Shown here piece by piece: positions 9,243 through 17,841 of a stretch of DNA of 64,000 nt. Each line of letters begins with the position of its first letter. Positions within the stretch are counted from its first letter, which is position 1. The stretch is from the NCBI GenBank assembly GCA_013376985.1, contig JACABB010000013.1, positions 1 to 64,000 of the forward strand. Reading direction: 5' to 3'. The stretch is from Bacteroidales bacterium (lineage in GTDB: Bacteria; Bacteroidota; Bacteroidia; Bacteroidales; Tenuifilaceae). The position numbers and the translations under genes are program-made. A model generated the notes under the pieces. The model was not told the DNA's origin. It made no database searches and saw only the letters and a list, made by a program, of their open reading frames with translations.

Positions 9243-10388
9243 ATGGTAAATGCACCTTTAAACGAGATGCCCTTAATGAAGGAGGATGATGGAATAGTTC
9301 TTTTTTACCCGCATGTGCCCGAATCTGCGATTGAAGAAGTTGCTAAGGTTTTACGTTCAAGATGGATTGGACAAGGACCAAAAGTAGAACAATTTGAAGA
9401 TGAGTTTGAAAGAAAATTTGCAAAAGGAGGGAAGGCAATTTCGGTAGGATCAGGAACCGATGCTCTTCATTTAGCTTATATTCTTGCCGGGATAAAGGAA
9501 GGTGATGAAGTAATTGCTCCCGTTTTTACATGCACTGCCACAAACATTCCATTCTTATACATGGGTGTTAAAGTTGTCTTTGCCGATATTGATGCCCATA
9601 CATTAAATATTGATGTAAACCATGTCCGAAGGTTGATTACCCCAAAAACTAAGGCGATAGTTTGTGTTCATTATGGTGGATTACCCTGCGATATGGATGA
9701 ATTACACGAAATTGCTAATAGCTATAATATTCCAGTTATTGAAGATGCTGCACATGCCCTTGGGGCAAAATATAAAGGAAGATATATAGGTGAAATTTCT
9801 CCATTCACCATGTATTCATTTCAAGCAATTAAAAGTTTAACAACAGGTGATGGTGGAATGCTTGTTATTCAGGATAAGAATTTAATTGAAAAAGCCAAAC
9901 GAATTCGCTGGTTTGGTATTGACCGTTCAGCAAAGCAAATGGGTGTTTGGGAGAATGATATTACCGAGATAGGTTATAAGTATCAAATGACCGATATTTC
10001 TGCTGCTATAGGGTTGGCATCACTAAAAGAAATTGATAATACTTTGCAGCATCGCAAAATCCTATTGAGTGAGTATTGTAGAGGCCTTAAGGGTATTAGT
10101 GGAATAAGATTCATTGGTGATGGTTACACCGATAGGGAACATGCTGCTTGGCTGTGTACCGTAATTGTTGAAAGGCGTTTAGATTTTCAACGAAAATTGC
10201 GTGAGAATAAAATTGAATCGAATCAGGTACATTATCGTAACGACCGTTATACTGTTTTTGGTGGGAGAAGCGATCAATTCCCAAATATGGATGCCATTGA
10301 GGATAAATACTTGGTACTTCCACTTCATACCAAAATGTCGATAGATGATGTTCGATTTATTTGCTCAGTAGCAAAAAGTGGATGGTAA
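9243..10388 (+). CDS. DegT/DnrJ/EryC1/StrS family aminotransferase
   Basis: This is a fold-type I PLP-dependent aminotransferase, usually acting on keto-sugar nucleotides for surface polysaccharide or antibiotic sugars. The PLP lysine is K197 in SFQAIKSLTTGDGG, and D168/H171 in IEDAAHALGAKY contact the cofactor. The N-terminal RSRWIGQGPKVEQFEDEF and SVGSGTDALHLA motifs are classic. ATG at 9243 is used; internal ATGs at codons 9 and 12 are alternatives. It stands alone between inverted copies of a dispersed repeat, with a glycosyltransferase on the opposite strand downstream, so a role in glycan synthesis is inferred only. Confidence 0.9.
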   Translation: MVNAPLNEMPLMKEDDGIVLFYPHVPESAIEEVAKVLRSRWIGQGPKVEQFEDEFERKFAKGGKAISVGSGTDALHLAYILAGIKEGDEVIAPVFTCTATNIPFLYMGVKVVFADIDAHTLNIDVNHVRRLITPKTKAIVCVHYGGLPCDMDELHEIANSYNIPVIEDAAHALGAKYKGRYIGEISPFTMYSFQAIKSLTTGDGGMLVIQDKNLIEKAKRIRWFGIDRSAKQMGVWENDITEIGYKYQMTDISAAIGLASLKEIDNTLQHRKILLSEYCRGLKGISGIRFIGDGYTDREHAAWLCTVIVERRLDFQRKLRENKIESNQVHYRNDRYTVFGGRSDQFPNMDAIEDKYLVLPLHTKMSIDDVRFICSVAKSGW

Positions 10389-10442
10389 TAGATAATGTTT
10401 TGATGCCACAACGTGGTATCAAAATTCAACCCTTAACTCACA

Positions 10443-10608
10443 TTATTAAGTAACGTCAACTCGATGTAAGGTGTCATCCTGAGCGAAGCGAAGGATCTAA
10501 TTATCAAAAAGCGAGATGGTTGCTTTCAGCGAATCCTTCGGATTTCACTTCGTTCAGCATGACAAAGCAACAATCTAACCCTATGGTTAGGATCAATATG
10601 TTATGCTT
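10443..10608. repeat. dispersed intergenic element, copy 2 (inverted)
   Basis: This is the reverse-complement copy of the element at 4549-4756, without the roughly 80-bp internal insert of that copy and with a different spacer between the two GAACGAAG-type arms. It sits between convergent genes and may serve as a transcript end. Confidence 0.7.
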
Positions 10609-10622
10609 ACATAGAGTTCATA

Positions 10623-11513
10623 TTAAGTAGAAAATACTTTCTTGAGTTTATCAATCAATATTTTTCTTCTTAATTTTCCTTTTATTTCTGGTTCAGGAGT
10701 GATGCCCTCGAATTTATGCCCCATTTTCAAGTAGTACTTAAAAAGAGTTCCGCTTGTGAATCCCCATTTTAAGAGAAATTGTTTGCGTCCATTATTCTTT
10801 TTCACCCTACTTGTTGTTTTTGTAGCAAAATGGTATGTGCGACTATTGGCTAATCCTCTATAATAACGCACACCTACATGCCACAATTTCATCATAAAAT
10901 CTGGATCTGAGTACATTCCCGGAGTGAATTCTATACTCAACCCACCCACTAAATCCCAAATTCTGCGATGCAGCACCATCGGATACCAATTGCCTCCTGT
11001 CCAATCTTCCGATTCTATTTTATCATACTGCTCCAACAGGGCAGATTTATTAAAGTCCAATGGGGTTTTACCAAAATCATAAGGTGTTAGAAACACAGGA
11101 CATGTGCTCTTTTTGCTTTCAAAAACAGTTCCCGAAAGGCAGAAATAGTGGTGGTTCAACTTCTGTATTTCTTCATATATAGGCTTGTCCCAATTTGGGC
11201 AAACGTACATATCATCATCAATTAAGCAGATATAATCCGATATGGCTAACGAATATGGAGCATTAAAACCATAGCAAACACCTACGTTCGATTTTGAATA
11301 TGTAAATGCAATATTATTTTTCTTAAGCCATTCAAATGTTCCATCAGTAGCTTCATTGGCATGAACAATGATTTGGTGGTGATAGAAAGAGTTTTCGCGT
11401 ATGCCCTCTATACACAGCTTTAAACAATCTAAATTATTCCAGGAAGGAATTAAGATAGAAAAAATTACTTTTTCGGTCTCTTTTACAGGGAAGTACTCAA
11501 TTTCAGGAATCAT
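10623..11513 (-). CDS. family 2 glycosyltransferase (GT-A fold)
   Basis: The protein transfers a sugar from a nucleotide donor. The N-terminus shows the GT2 signature FSILIPSWNNLDCLKLCIEG, followed by a VHANEATDGTFEWL segment and the metal/nucleotide-binding LIDDDMYV motif. After about residue 170 a WTGGNWYPMVLHRRIW segment and a basic C-terminus (KGKLRRKILIDKLKKVF) follow. No membrane helices are evident, so it is probably cytoplasmic. At 296 residues it is complete. It appears monocistronic; donor and acceptor are unknown. Confidence 0.85.
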   Translation of the reverse strand: MIPEIEYFPVKETEKVIFSILIPSWNNLDCLKLCIEGIRENSFYHHQIIVHANEATDGTFEWLKKNNIAFTYSKSNVGVCYGFNAPYSLAISDYICLIDDDMYVCPNWDKPIYEEIQKLNHHYFCLSGTVFESKKSTCPVFLTPYDFGKTPLDFNKSALLEQYDKIESEDWTGGNWYPMVLHRRIWDLVGGLSIEFTPGMYSDPDFMMKLWHVGVRYYRGLANSRTYHFATKTTSRVKKNNGRKQFLLKWGFTSGTLFKYYLKMGHKFEGITPEPEIKGKLRRKILIDKLKKVFST

Positions 11514-11634
11514 TTTCGGTTAAATTATCAAGTTATAAGGGCACTAAATTTTTGGCTGGGCACAAAAATAGATGAAAATTTTAAACCTCAATTTGATTTT
11601 CAGGTGATTGGTAAAATAAAAAAGAATCTTTTGG

Positions 11635-11673
11635 TTTAGAGTTCCGAACTCTCAAAGAGTTCGGAACTCTAAA
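11635..11673. terminator. 18-bp perfect hairpin, likely end of the parA transcript
   Basis: Arms TTTAGAGTTCCGAACTCT and AGAGTTCGGAACTCTAAA are perfectly complementary with a CAA loop. It lies in the 309-nt space between the minus-strand parA operon and the minus-strand glycosyltransferase gene. Each arm is itself nearly palindromic, and its design resembles the hairpin at 1105-1133, so it may also be a mobile REP-like repeat. The rest of 11514-11822 shows nothing else. Confidence 0.6.
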
Positions 11674-11822
11674 CGGATTTTCTCAATAAATTATCATATT
11701 ATCGAATGTAGATGTGACTTAAAAGTTACGTATCTGCAAAAAAGAATGGAGGTTTCAACAGAATTATATACCACAACGTTTCTGCGATAAATTTGTCGGT
11801 TAAAATGAAAAGCAAAAAAACA

Positions 11823-12128
11823 TTATTCTTTGGTATGTTCCTTCATTGCCTGATTAAGCTGTGCAGATTTAATACTCAAATAGTACATTAGTGCATTATT
11901 AATTAGCTCATCTTGATCGATTTTTAAATAGTCTGATAAAATTTTAATTCGTTTTAAAACTCTTGGATCTATCTGAAAGCTGCTATTTGTTGAATTTTCA
12001 ACTTTACCGCTTTGGGTATTAACTTTAGTAATTTCTAAGGGTTTTTCAGGTTCAGCTTCCTTTATAAAATGAGTATTAGAAAGAAGTGCTTTCTGAATAT
12101 CGTCAATTGTAAGTTTATTTCTTGCCAT
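11823..12128 (-). CDS. ribbon-helix-helix ParA partner, putative ParB-like protein
   Basis: This 101-residue protein overlaps the end of parA by 14 nt, so the two are translationally linked. Residues about 45-85 (SSFQIDPRVLKRIKILSDYL followed by KIDQDELINNALMYYLSIK) fit a ribbon-helix-helix DNA-binding fold: one strand and two helices. The N-terminal 40 residues are charged and probably flexible, as expected for a segment that contacts ParA. The inferred role is as the DNA-binding adaptor of a partition or positioning pair. No obvious centromere-like repeat array was found nearby. Confidence 0.65.
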   Translation of the reverse strand: MARNKLTIDDIQKALLSNTHFIKEAEPEKPLEITKVNTQSGKVENSTNSSFQIDPRVLKRIKILSDYLKIDQDELINNALMYYLSIKSAQLNQAMKEHTKE

Positions 12129-12879
12129 ACTTCTTAATCAATTCGTTTGCAAAATCCATGTAATCTTCAGCTCCCCTGCTCTTAGGGGCATACTCAAATA
12201 TAGACTGTTTAAAGGCACCCGATTCCATTAAAGAAATATCCTGACGGATGTATGTGCTAAACAGTTTGTCTTTAAAATGTTCATTGATCGTTAAGTTTGT
12301 AATTACAGCCTGACTAAACTTTGTACGAGTAGCCAATTTTACAAAAAGAATACCTGCAAGTTGCAATGAAGGATTCATGCGTTTTTGAATCTTTTCGGAT
12401 ACAGACATAATTCTATCAAGACCAATAAATGCAAAATTTTCAGCCTGCATTGGCACAATAAAATAATCGGCTGCTACCAGCGAGTTTATTGATAAAGTCC
12501 CTAGGCTTGGTGGACAATCAATTAGAATATAATCATATTCATCCAAAATTTTCTCGAGTTTCTCTTTGAGTATATACTCTCTACCAGGCTCACTGCTTAT
12601 TAAAAATTCTGCTTCGAGAAGTTTATCGGAAGCAGGGAGTAAAAATATCTCTTCATGTTGTTTTACTGATTGATTTATTGAGCATTTGCCGAGAAATAAA
12701 TCACATAAATTGTTTTCTGCACCCCATAATCCTAATGCGGATGTTAGATTGCATTGGCTATCCAGATCAATAAGTAAAACTCTTTTTTTCTTTTTGGCTA
12801 ATGCAGTTCCTAAATTAAGGACAGTAGTGGTTTTGCCTGTACCACCCTTATTATTGAGAATAGAAAAGATTTTTGCCAT
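12115..12879 (-). CDS. ParA family partition ATPase
   Basis: This is a cytoplasmic P-loop ATPase of the ParA/MinD/Soj family. It begins MAKIFSILNNKGGTGKTTT, which is the deviant Walker A motif (KGGTGKTT, residues 11-18), followed by LLIDLDSQCNLTSALG (Walker A') and YILIDCPPSLG (Walker B). At 254 residues it is full length for the Soj/orphan ParA class. It is paired with a ribbon-helix-helix protein rather than a classical ParB. The pair is not near replication genes in this window and could be an orphan chromosomal positioning system or a remnant of a mobile element. Confidence 0.9.
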   Translation of the reverse strand: MAKIFSILNNKGGTGKTTTVLNLGTALAKKKKRVLLIDLDSQCNLTSALGLWGAENNLCDLFLGKCSINQSVKQHEEIFLLPASDKLLEAEFLISSEPGREYILKEKLEKILDEYDYILIDCPPSLGTLSINSLVAADYFIVPMQAENFAFIGLDRIMSVSEKIQKRMNPSLQLAGILFVKLATRTKFSQAVITNLTINEHFKDKLFSTYIRQDISLMESGAFKQSIFEYAPKSRGAEDYMDFANELIKKYGKK

Positions 12880-13392
12880 ATAATCTTCTAATACAATTTA
12901 AGGTAATATAATAAAAAATCAAACAAGAGATTAATTGGGCTAATTTAATGAAAACAAGAATACAAATTTAGTATTTGTTGAGAACATCCGGGTAAACCAT
13001 TCACATAGTAAAAACCAATCTACTAATTGCGATACAGCACATTAGGCAACATAAAGAACTTGAGAACGAATATTTAAGGAATTCTGGCGGGCACGTATTT
13101 ATCTATTTTGGAGAACTTAATGCATATAGAAATTACACTGATCATATTTGATAATTTTACTTTGCAAGTTGGGAATCATAGGCGATGAGCTGATGGGGGT
13201 TGTTTTTAGAATGTTGAACAACTACCGATTAAAGAACGAGCGCTATTGTTTGAACGTTCCCGTGCTAAAAAATGTAAGGGATTTCGTGTTTGCGAATGTA
13301 TCAACCGATACAAACCTTGCCAGCGGGCTAAAACGTAACCCAACCACTTAAATCCCTATGTTTTATGAGCCTTTGTTACCGCCTGTTTTTTT
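12880..13392. other. intergenic region with possible decayed coding sequence
   Basis: No complete gene is supported. An open stretch at about 13002-13150 without an ATG reads like a protein remnant (HIRQHKELENEYLRN, then GHVFIYFGELNAYRNYTDHI). A 67-codon frame at 13148-13351 follows, has low coding plausibility, and ends close to TAACCCAACC (13336-13345). The motif TTACCGCC (13376-13383) is the inverse of GGCGGTAA at 14508-14515, so the two bracket the metallo-hydrolase gene. Confidence 0.4.
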
Positions 13393-14487
13393 TCATATTT
13401 CAATTATTTCATAAATCAATCGACTACCAGTCCTTTCGGTAATCATTATTGGTAAGCCTCCATCTTTAATAATATCTCTAACAGTAGACGAATGTGGATG
13501 TCTATGACAATTTGAATAGCCAGCAGATATTATTGATAATTTTGGATAGTTCAAATTTATCTCTCTGTTATAATTATGACGTGAACCATGATGTGGTATC
13601 TGAACTGTACCAACCAAATCCCAAAAATCTTTATAATGATTAATAAATTGATTCCATTTTTGAGTTCCTTTTGCTTCGTAGTCACCAAAGTATAATCCAC
13701 CAGTTAAATGCCCAAAATAATGCCTATGAGAAAAAGGAATATATCTATAAAAAAAATGACCACCTGCCTTTATTTCAGGACCAGAATAAAGTGTAAGTGA
13801 ATTAGCGTTTAAACTACCAGGAATTGAATTATAAATTTCTCTTAACAAAACTCTTTTATCAGCATCATTCCATAAGGACTCAAACTCTTCTATACTATCA
13901 AAATCCAAGTTATTCGCTATTAATCTATTTTTTAAATCATTTGACCTACTTTGATTTCTGAAGTTAAACGGTATAAATACCCATTTAGAGAAAGATGGCA
14001 ATCCAATCTTTGGATTTTGAAAAACGTTTTTAGAATTAACAGTGTCAAAATCTGTGGCTTCTCCTAATATCTCTGGTTGAGATTCGTCTCCAGTTTCCGG
14101 AACAAATATAAATTGTGTATCACCAATACTTGTTTGATTTTCTCCTAAATCCAATATTGATTGAATGATTGGTAATTCAAGTCTATTTTCAAGTGCATTA
14201 TAAACGTGAAGATTTAATCTTACATTTTCATTAATCAAAGGGAGAAAGACTTTTTTTACATTACAGTATCCCAGAAGATATGCAAGTCCATTAACATGGT
14301 CTGCGTGCAAATGAGAAATAAAAACAGCATCAATTTTCTGATTTTGCTCGAAAATACCTCTAATTTCCTTTTCTATCAATGGAATATTGTTGTCGCTCCC
14401 GCAATCATAAACAACAGTAAATCCGTCAAATTCTTCTGTGTAAAAAGCTCCTTGTCCTATCGAATGAAATGTTCTAATCATATGCAT
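13393..14487 (-). CDS. metallo-beta-lactamase-fold hydrolase, ComEC-like
   Basis: This 364-residue stand-alone hydrolase has the zinc motif SHLHADHVNGL (H59, H61, D63, H64), a C-terminal IPHHGSRHNYN segment and a second-His region SAGYSNCHRHPHSSTV. These match the MBL domain of ComEC/Rec2-type proteins. It has no signal peptide or membrane helices, so it is probably cytoplasmic and may act on a nucleic-acid or phosphodiester substrate. The start could be the ATG at 14487 or the third codon (MIRTFHSIGQG). It is bracketed by short inverted motifs (TTACCGCC / GGCGGTAA) and repeated TAACCCAACC, and looks like an inserted single-gene unit. Related proteins occur in some defence modules, but there is no partner here. 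Confidence 0.8.
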   Translation of the reverse strand: MHMIRTFHSIGQGAFYTEEFDGFTVVYDCGSDNNIPLIEKEIRGIFEQNQKIDAVFISHLHADHVNGLAYLLGYCNVKKVFLPLINENVRLNLHVYNALENRLELPIIQSILDLGENQTSIGDTQFIFVPETGDESQPEILGEATDFDTVNSKNVFQNPKIGLPSFSKWVFIPFNFRNQSRSNDLKNRLIANNLDFDSIEEFESLWNDADKRVLLREIYNSIPGSLNANSLTLYSGPEIKAGGHFFYRYIPFSHRHYFGHLTGGLYFGDYEAKGTQKWNQFINHYKDFWDLVGTVQIPHHGSRHNYNREINLNYPKLSIISAGYSNCHRHPHSSTVRDIIKDGGLPIMITERTGSRLIYEIIEI

Positions 14488-14835
14488 TGCTGTTTCTTTT
14501 TAAAGTTGGCGGTAATTCGTTTATAACCCAACCTTCTCTTGAATTATTATTCCAATCTTGGAGTATAACCCAACCTTCACCTGGGTTCATATATCAAAGT
14601 TAAAACTATTTTTTACATATCATCGGAAGATGTTTTAATTTTCTTGTTCGCTTTTGGGTTAAGAGGAGACTGTCTGAAAAGAAGAGTTCACGCAAAGAAC
14701 GCCAAGTTTTCGCTAAGTTCGCAAAGTATATTATTCATTACTTCAACACTTTGCAATCTTAGCGTTTTTTCTTTGTGGGCTTTGCGTGAACTTATTTCGA
14801 TTTTTTAGATAGCCTCATCAATAAATACAAATAAA
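14488..14835. other. intergenic repeats
   Basis: Directly repeated TATAACCCAACCTT occurs twice in 14521-14585. An imperfect inverted repeat follows whose outer arms read AGTTCACGCAAAGAA near 14686 and CTTTGCGTGAACTT near 14780, a common class of dispersed intergenic element in this genome. No gene is visible. Confidence 0.5.
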
Positions 14836-14864
14836 AAAAGGCCTTTGATTGCCAAAGACCTTTT
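14836..14864 (-). terminator. rho-independent terminator of the sigma/Spy operon
   Basis: A 12-bp stem (AAAAGGCCTTTG with CAAAGACCTTTT, one mismatch) has a short loop and is followed, on the minus strand, by a T run. It lies 50 nt after the stop codon of the last operon gene. Confidence 0.75.
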
Positions 14865-14915
14865 CATATTTTCCTTAAATGTTGGGCTATTTATAATTCA
14901 TTTAAAGGAATCTTA

Positions 14916-15428
14916 TTATTTATGCATTTCTTGCATCATTTCATGATCTCTATCCATGTGGCCTCTGCCTCTATCTTTTCCTCTTCCCATACCTCTTTCG
15001 TCATCTCTATCTCTGCCTTCTCTATGTGAGTTGAAGAATACTTTTTGTTCATCGGTTAAAAGGGCTGCAACATCCAACCTGTGATTAACCTTCATTTTCA
15101 TAATCTTTCCTTGTAAGGCAGTTATCTCATCAATGGTTTTGTTGATTGCATCTCTATCAATTTTTTCCATCGATTCTAGAGTTTTAAGGTGTGCTCTCTT
15201 CTCGTCAAGTTCATTCCTTAAAGGGGTTACCTCTTTGAGGTGTTTTACCCTTAAGCCATCAATCTTTGTTTTTTGTTCAGGAGTAAGATTAGGAATTTTA
15301 TGCTCAATTCTTGCCGAATCCTTAAATTCTCTTGGTTCTCGCTGAGCGTAAGAATTCAAAGAGAATGATGTAATTAATACTGAAACCAACAGCACTAATA
15401 AACTTTTTGTAACAACAGTCTTTTTCAT
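14916..15428 (-). CDS. Spy/CpxP-like periplasmic LTxxQ protein
   Basis: This is a secreted helical protein of the Spy/CpxP type, whose known members act as periplasmic chaperones or stress and metal sensors. The start is the ATG at 15428 (MKKTVVTKSLLVLLVSVL), which gives a clear signal peptide ending near NSYAQ. The frame stays open upstream but without a signal. Two LTxxQ-type motifs are present (NLTPEQKTK and LLTDEQKVF) in a helical hairpin of roughly 110 residues. The C-terminus is unusually rich in Arg, Asp, His and Met and could bind metal. It lies 304 nt after the second LTxxQ gene, at the end of an ECF sigma operon. Confidence 0.75.
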   Translation of the reverse strand: MKKTVVTKSLLVLLVSVLITSFSLNSYAQREPREFKDSARIEHKIPNLTPEQKTKIDGLRVKHLKEVTPLRNELDEKRAHLKTLESMEKIDRDAINKTIDEITALQGKIMKMKVNHRLDVAALLTDEQKVFFNSHREGRDRDDERGMGRGKDRGRGHMDRDHEMMQEMHK

Positions 15429-15732
15429 GTGTTTAAATTTTAATGTTAATTTTTTCAAGTTGCTAGTTCTAAGAAAAAGATATGATTTAAGAACAAGGAT
15501 CAACGAATTATGATTTTAGAAGTTATTTGAAATTTAGTGTCATAACTCTAAATATCAGTGTTTGATCTATTTTTATTTCAAAAATCTTAAGTTGTTAATC
15601 AGTTTCAATAGAGGTATTATTAATAGCAACTTATGTTAATTATGATTCTTGTTTGCTAGTGCTAAGTGTTTTGCATTCACTTAGGCTTGAATTGCGAATT
15701 CGCTTTATTTCAGTTAAATGTATCTACACAAT

Positions 15733-16245
15733 TTACTCTCTGGGTCTACCTTCCCTGTTACGGTTTCTTTCACGTTCATTATGCTCCTGCCTTTCCATAC
15801 GATGAATCAATTTCTTAAAATTCATTTGCTGGGAGGTGTTGCATTTACCCTTAAGTTCAAGGAGATGATCAATCATAACGTGTTTTTGTTCCTCCTGTAG
15901 TTTTCCGAATTTTGTCGCCAATTCTTTTAGTTTACTAATATCAGGCTTTTCTGATGTTATCTCATCCATGATATCCTTCGATACATCCCTTGATTCCCTA
16001 ATCAAATTATCTGATTCCCTGCGAAATTTATCTCTTAGGGAGTCGAATTCACTTATTTGTTCAGGTGTAAGTTGCAGCTGTTTTGCTACATATTTAGCCA
16101 TTTGATTATTCTCTCTGGGTCTTTCTCTAAATTCTTGTTCGAATCGGAAGAAGTGGTAGCCCATAGTTCCAACAATGGCAAGAATAATGGCCGATTGAAC
16201 TATAATAACAGCTACTAAGAATTTTGTTTTGCTAAAGAAGTTCAT
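15733..16245 (-). CDS. membrane-anchored LTxxQ protein (Spy/CnrX-like sensor)
   Basis: A single N-terminal transmembrane helix (residues about 9-30) is followed by a periplasmic helical domain with LTPEQISEFDSLR and a later CNTSQQMNFKKLI segment, the two-motif layout of Spy/CpxP/CnrX proteins. Its ATG overlaps the stop codon of the anti-sigma gene by 4 nt, so the two are translationally coupled. By analogy with CnrX in Cupriavidus, it could sense metal or misfolded protein and control the anti-sigma factor. The C-terminal tail is rich in Arg, Glu and Asn. The ligand is unknown. Confidence 0.7.
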   Translation of the reverse strand: MNFFSKTKFLVAVIIVQSAIILAIVGTMGYHFFRFEQEFRERPRENNQMAKYVAKQLQLTPEQISEFDSLRDKFRRESDNLIRESRDVSKDIMDEITSEKPDISKLKELATKFGKLQEEQKHVMIDHLLELKGKCNTSQQMNFKKLIHRMERQEHNERERNRNREGRPRE

Positions 16246-16703
16246 GGCTTTTTGGGTGTTTCGTTTGTAATAGTAACCAACTTGTACGGATTGTTCTCAA
16301 CCTCGGGCATATATTCATCAGCAAGTTGTTGATCCCATGTTTGTATTGTTGATGATGCTTCAATAGATCTATTTTTATTATAAAGAGTACCAATTAAAAT
16401 TCCCAGTGCAATTCCTGCTGCAGCAAGGCTTACGATGGTTAGGTATCTTAATGATACTCCAGCATCTGAACTGCTTACCCTTTTGTTATCTATTTTAGCA
16501 AGAATTTTTGCTGACAAAAAGGGATTGTTTTTAAATTCTGATTTCTCCAGTTCTATTAAGCTGTAGGCTTTCGATAGTTTCTCCAAGGCCTCCCTACAAC
16601 TCTTACAACCATTCAGATGGCTGTTTAGCTCATTAGCCAACTTCTGATGGAGTTTTCCATCGAGAAGTAAAATAATTTGCTTTTGGTAATCCTTGCAGCT
16701 CAT
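16242..16703 (-). CDS. zinc-finger anti-sigma factor
   Basis: This is a 153-residue single-pass inner-membrane protein. The cytoplasmic N-terminus has the anti-sigma zinc-finger pattern (MSCKDYQKQ with HLNGCKSC, that is H-x3-C-x2-C). A transmembrane helix lies at about residues 88-106 (LTIVSLAAAGIALGILIGTL), and a periplasmic tail of about 45 residues follows. It sits 57 nt after the sigma factor gene and overlaps the LTxxQ sensor gene. It should hold the ECF sigma factor inactive until the periplasmic signal arrives. Confidence 0.82.
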   Translation of the reverse strand: MSCKDYQKQIILLLDGKLHQKLANELNSHLNGCKSCREALEKLSKAYSLIELEKSEFKNNPFLSAKILAKIDNKRVSSSDAGVSLRYLTIVSLAAAGIALGILIGTLYNKNRSIEASSTIQTWDQQLADEYMPEVENNPYKLVTITNETPKKP

Positions 16704-16760
16704 ATTCTGGCTATTTATTAGTTTGACAATTAACTTTATGAAAACTTGTGGCTTGTGGCC

Positions 16761-17342
16761 TTATTTTTTATAGTAATTCGAAAGTAATTCTTGTAAGTTG
16801 ACTTTTGCTCGGAACAGGAGCGATTCAACTGATGATATTGATAATTCCATTACTTCAGCAATTTCTTTGTATGATAAATCCTGATATTTGCTGAGAATAA
16901 AAGCAATCTTCTGGTTCTTGGGGAGTTTATTAATTGCTGTTTTAAGCGTTTTATGTAACTCCGTTGTGTTTATTTTTCTATCGGCTTCATTAGAAATGCT
17001 TTGATCTGCTATTTCCAAGTTTTGAGTTTTGTTAGAATTTTCGAAAATCGAAACAAAGCTGCTAAAGATGTTTTCCCTTTTCTTTTTTCTGATATGGTTT
17101 AACGATTTATTTACTGCAATCCTGTAAATCCATGTTGATAATTTGGACTCATGTCTAAATTCAGGGAGCGATTCAAAAAGTTCAATAAAAACTTCTTGGG
17201 CTAAATCCTCGGCATCAGCGTAATTGTTTACAAATCCTCTACACGTATTCACAACCAGTTTCTGGTATTTATCTACGAGCAATGCGAATGCATTATGATC
17301 GTTGTGTTTGGTGATTTGTAGTATTAACTCCTGATCGTCCAT
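16761..17342 (-). CDS. ECF-type RNA polymerase sigma factor
   Basis: This 193-residue sigma-70 family protein has region 2 (YADAEDLAQEVFIELFESLP, then STWIYRIAVNKSLNHIRKKK) and region 4 (KLPKNQKIAFILSKYQDLSY, then KEIAEVMELSISSVESLLFR), joined by a polar linker of about 45 residues. It is the first gene of a four-gene operon with anti-sigma factor and two LTxxQ periplasmic proteins. The likely output is an envelope or metal-stress regulon; autoregulation is expected but no matching promoter could be defined. Confidence 0.92.
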   Translation of the reverse strand: MDDQELILQITKHNDHNAFALLVDKYQKLVVNTCRGFVNNYADAEDLAQEVFIELFESLPEFRHESKLSTWIYRIAVNKSLNHIRKKKRENIFSSFVSIFENSNKTQNLEIADQSISNEADRKINTTELHKTLKTAINKLPKNQKIAFILSKYQDLSYKEIAEVMELSISSVESLLFRAKVNLQELLSNYYKK

Positions 17343-17841
17343 TCCTGTTTTTTAAACAATGTCTTTTAACGAGAGTTTGATGTAAGAAGCAATGTATTAA
17401 TCTATATATCAATCAAATTATTTATTTGAATCAATGGAAAAATGGAATGCTGGAAAGATGGAAGGATTAAGCAAAAATCTAACCTCTTGTTTTGACTTCG
17501 TCGAGTTCTGGTTGACTTCGTCGATCCCTGTGGGATTCGCTCCAGTTCCATTCTTCCATCATTGGCTTTGCCGAACTCGTAAACTCGGTTCCAATCTTTC
17601 ATCACCAAACAAAATATTTATATATCGATGCAAATACGCACATTATTACATTTCTTGTATCTAACTCATGTTCTTTTGTTTTTTGACACATCTTTTAACC
17701 AATACTTGCGAATGTGATAGTAAAAAAGTATTAAAATGTTAGAAATCGGGAGTTAGAAGTCCGTAGACAGAAGTTGGAAGTTAGAACTTAGAGTCATACC
17801 TTCATCTTTCATCTTCCGACTTCTGTCTTCCGTCTTCCATC
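17343..17841. other. intergenic region with imperfect inverted repeats
   Basis: Two long imperfect inverted repeats are visible. One spans about 17440-17605 and is built from ATTCTTCCATC/GATGGAAGG-type arms with repeated GACTTCGTCGA. The other spans about 17743-17842, where AGTTAGAAGTCCGTAGACAG is later mirrored by CTTCTGTCTTCCGTCTTCCA. Reading frames across them are incidental. The sigma operon promoter should lie in 17343-17440. Confidence 0.5.

Noticed and set aside
13148-13351. 67-codon frame after the ParA region
   Set aside because: Composition is not convincing, it follows apparently decayed sequence and no homologous pattern is recognised.
15429-15503. 25-codon extension of the Spy/CpxP-like protein
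   Set aside because: It would bury the signal peptide that begins at the ATG at 15428.
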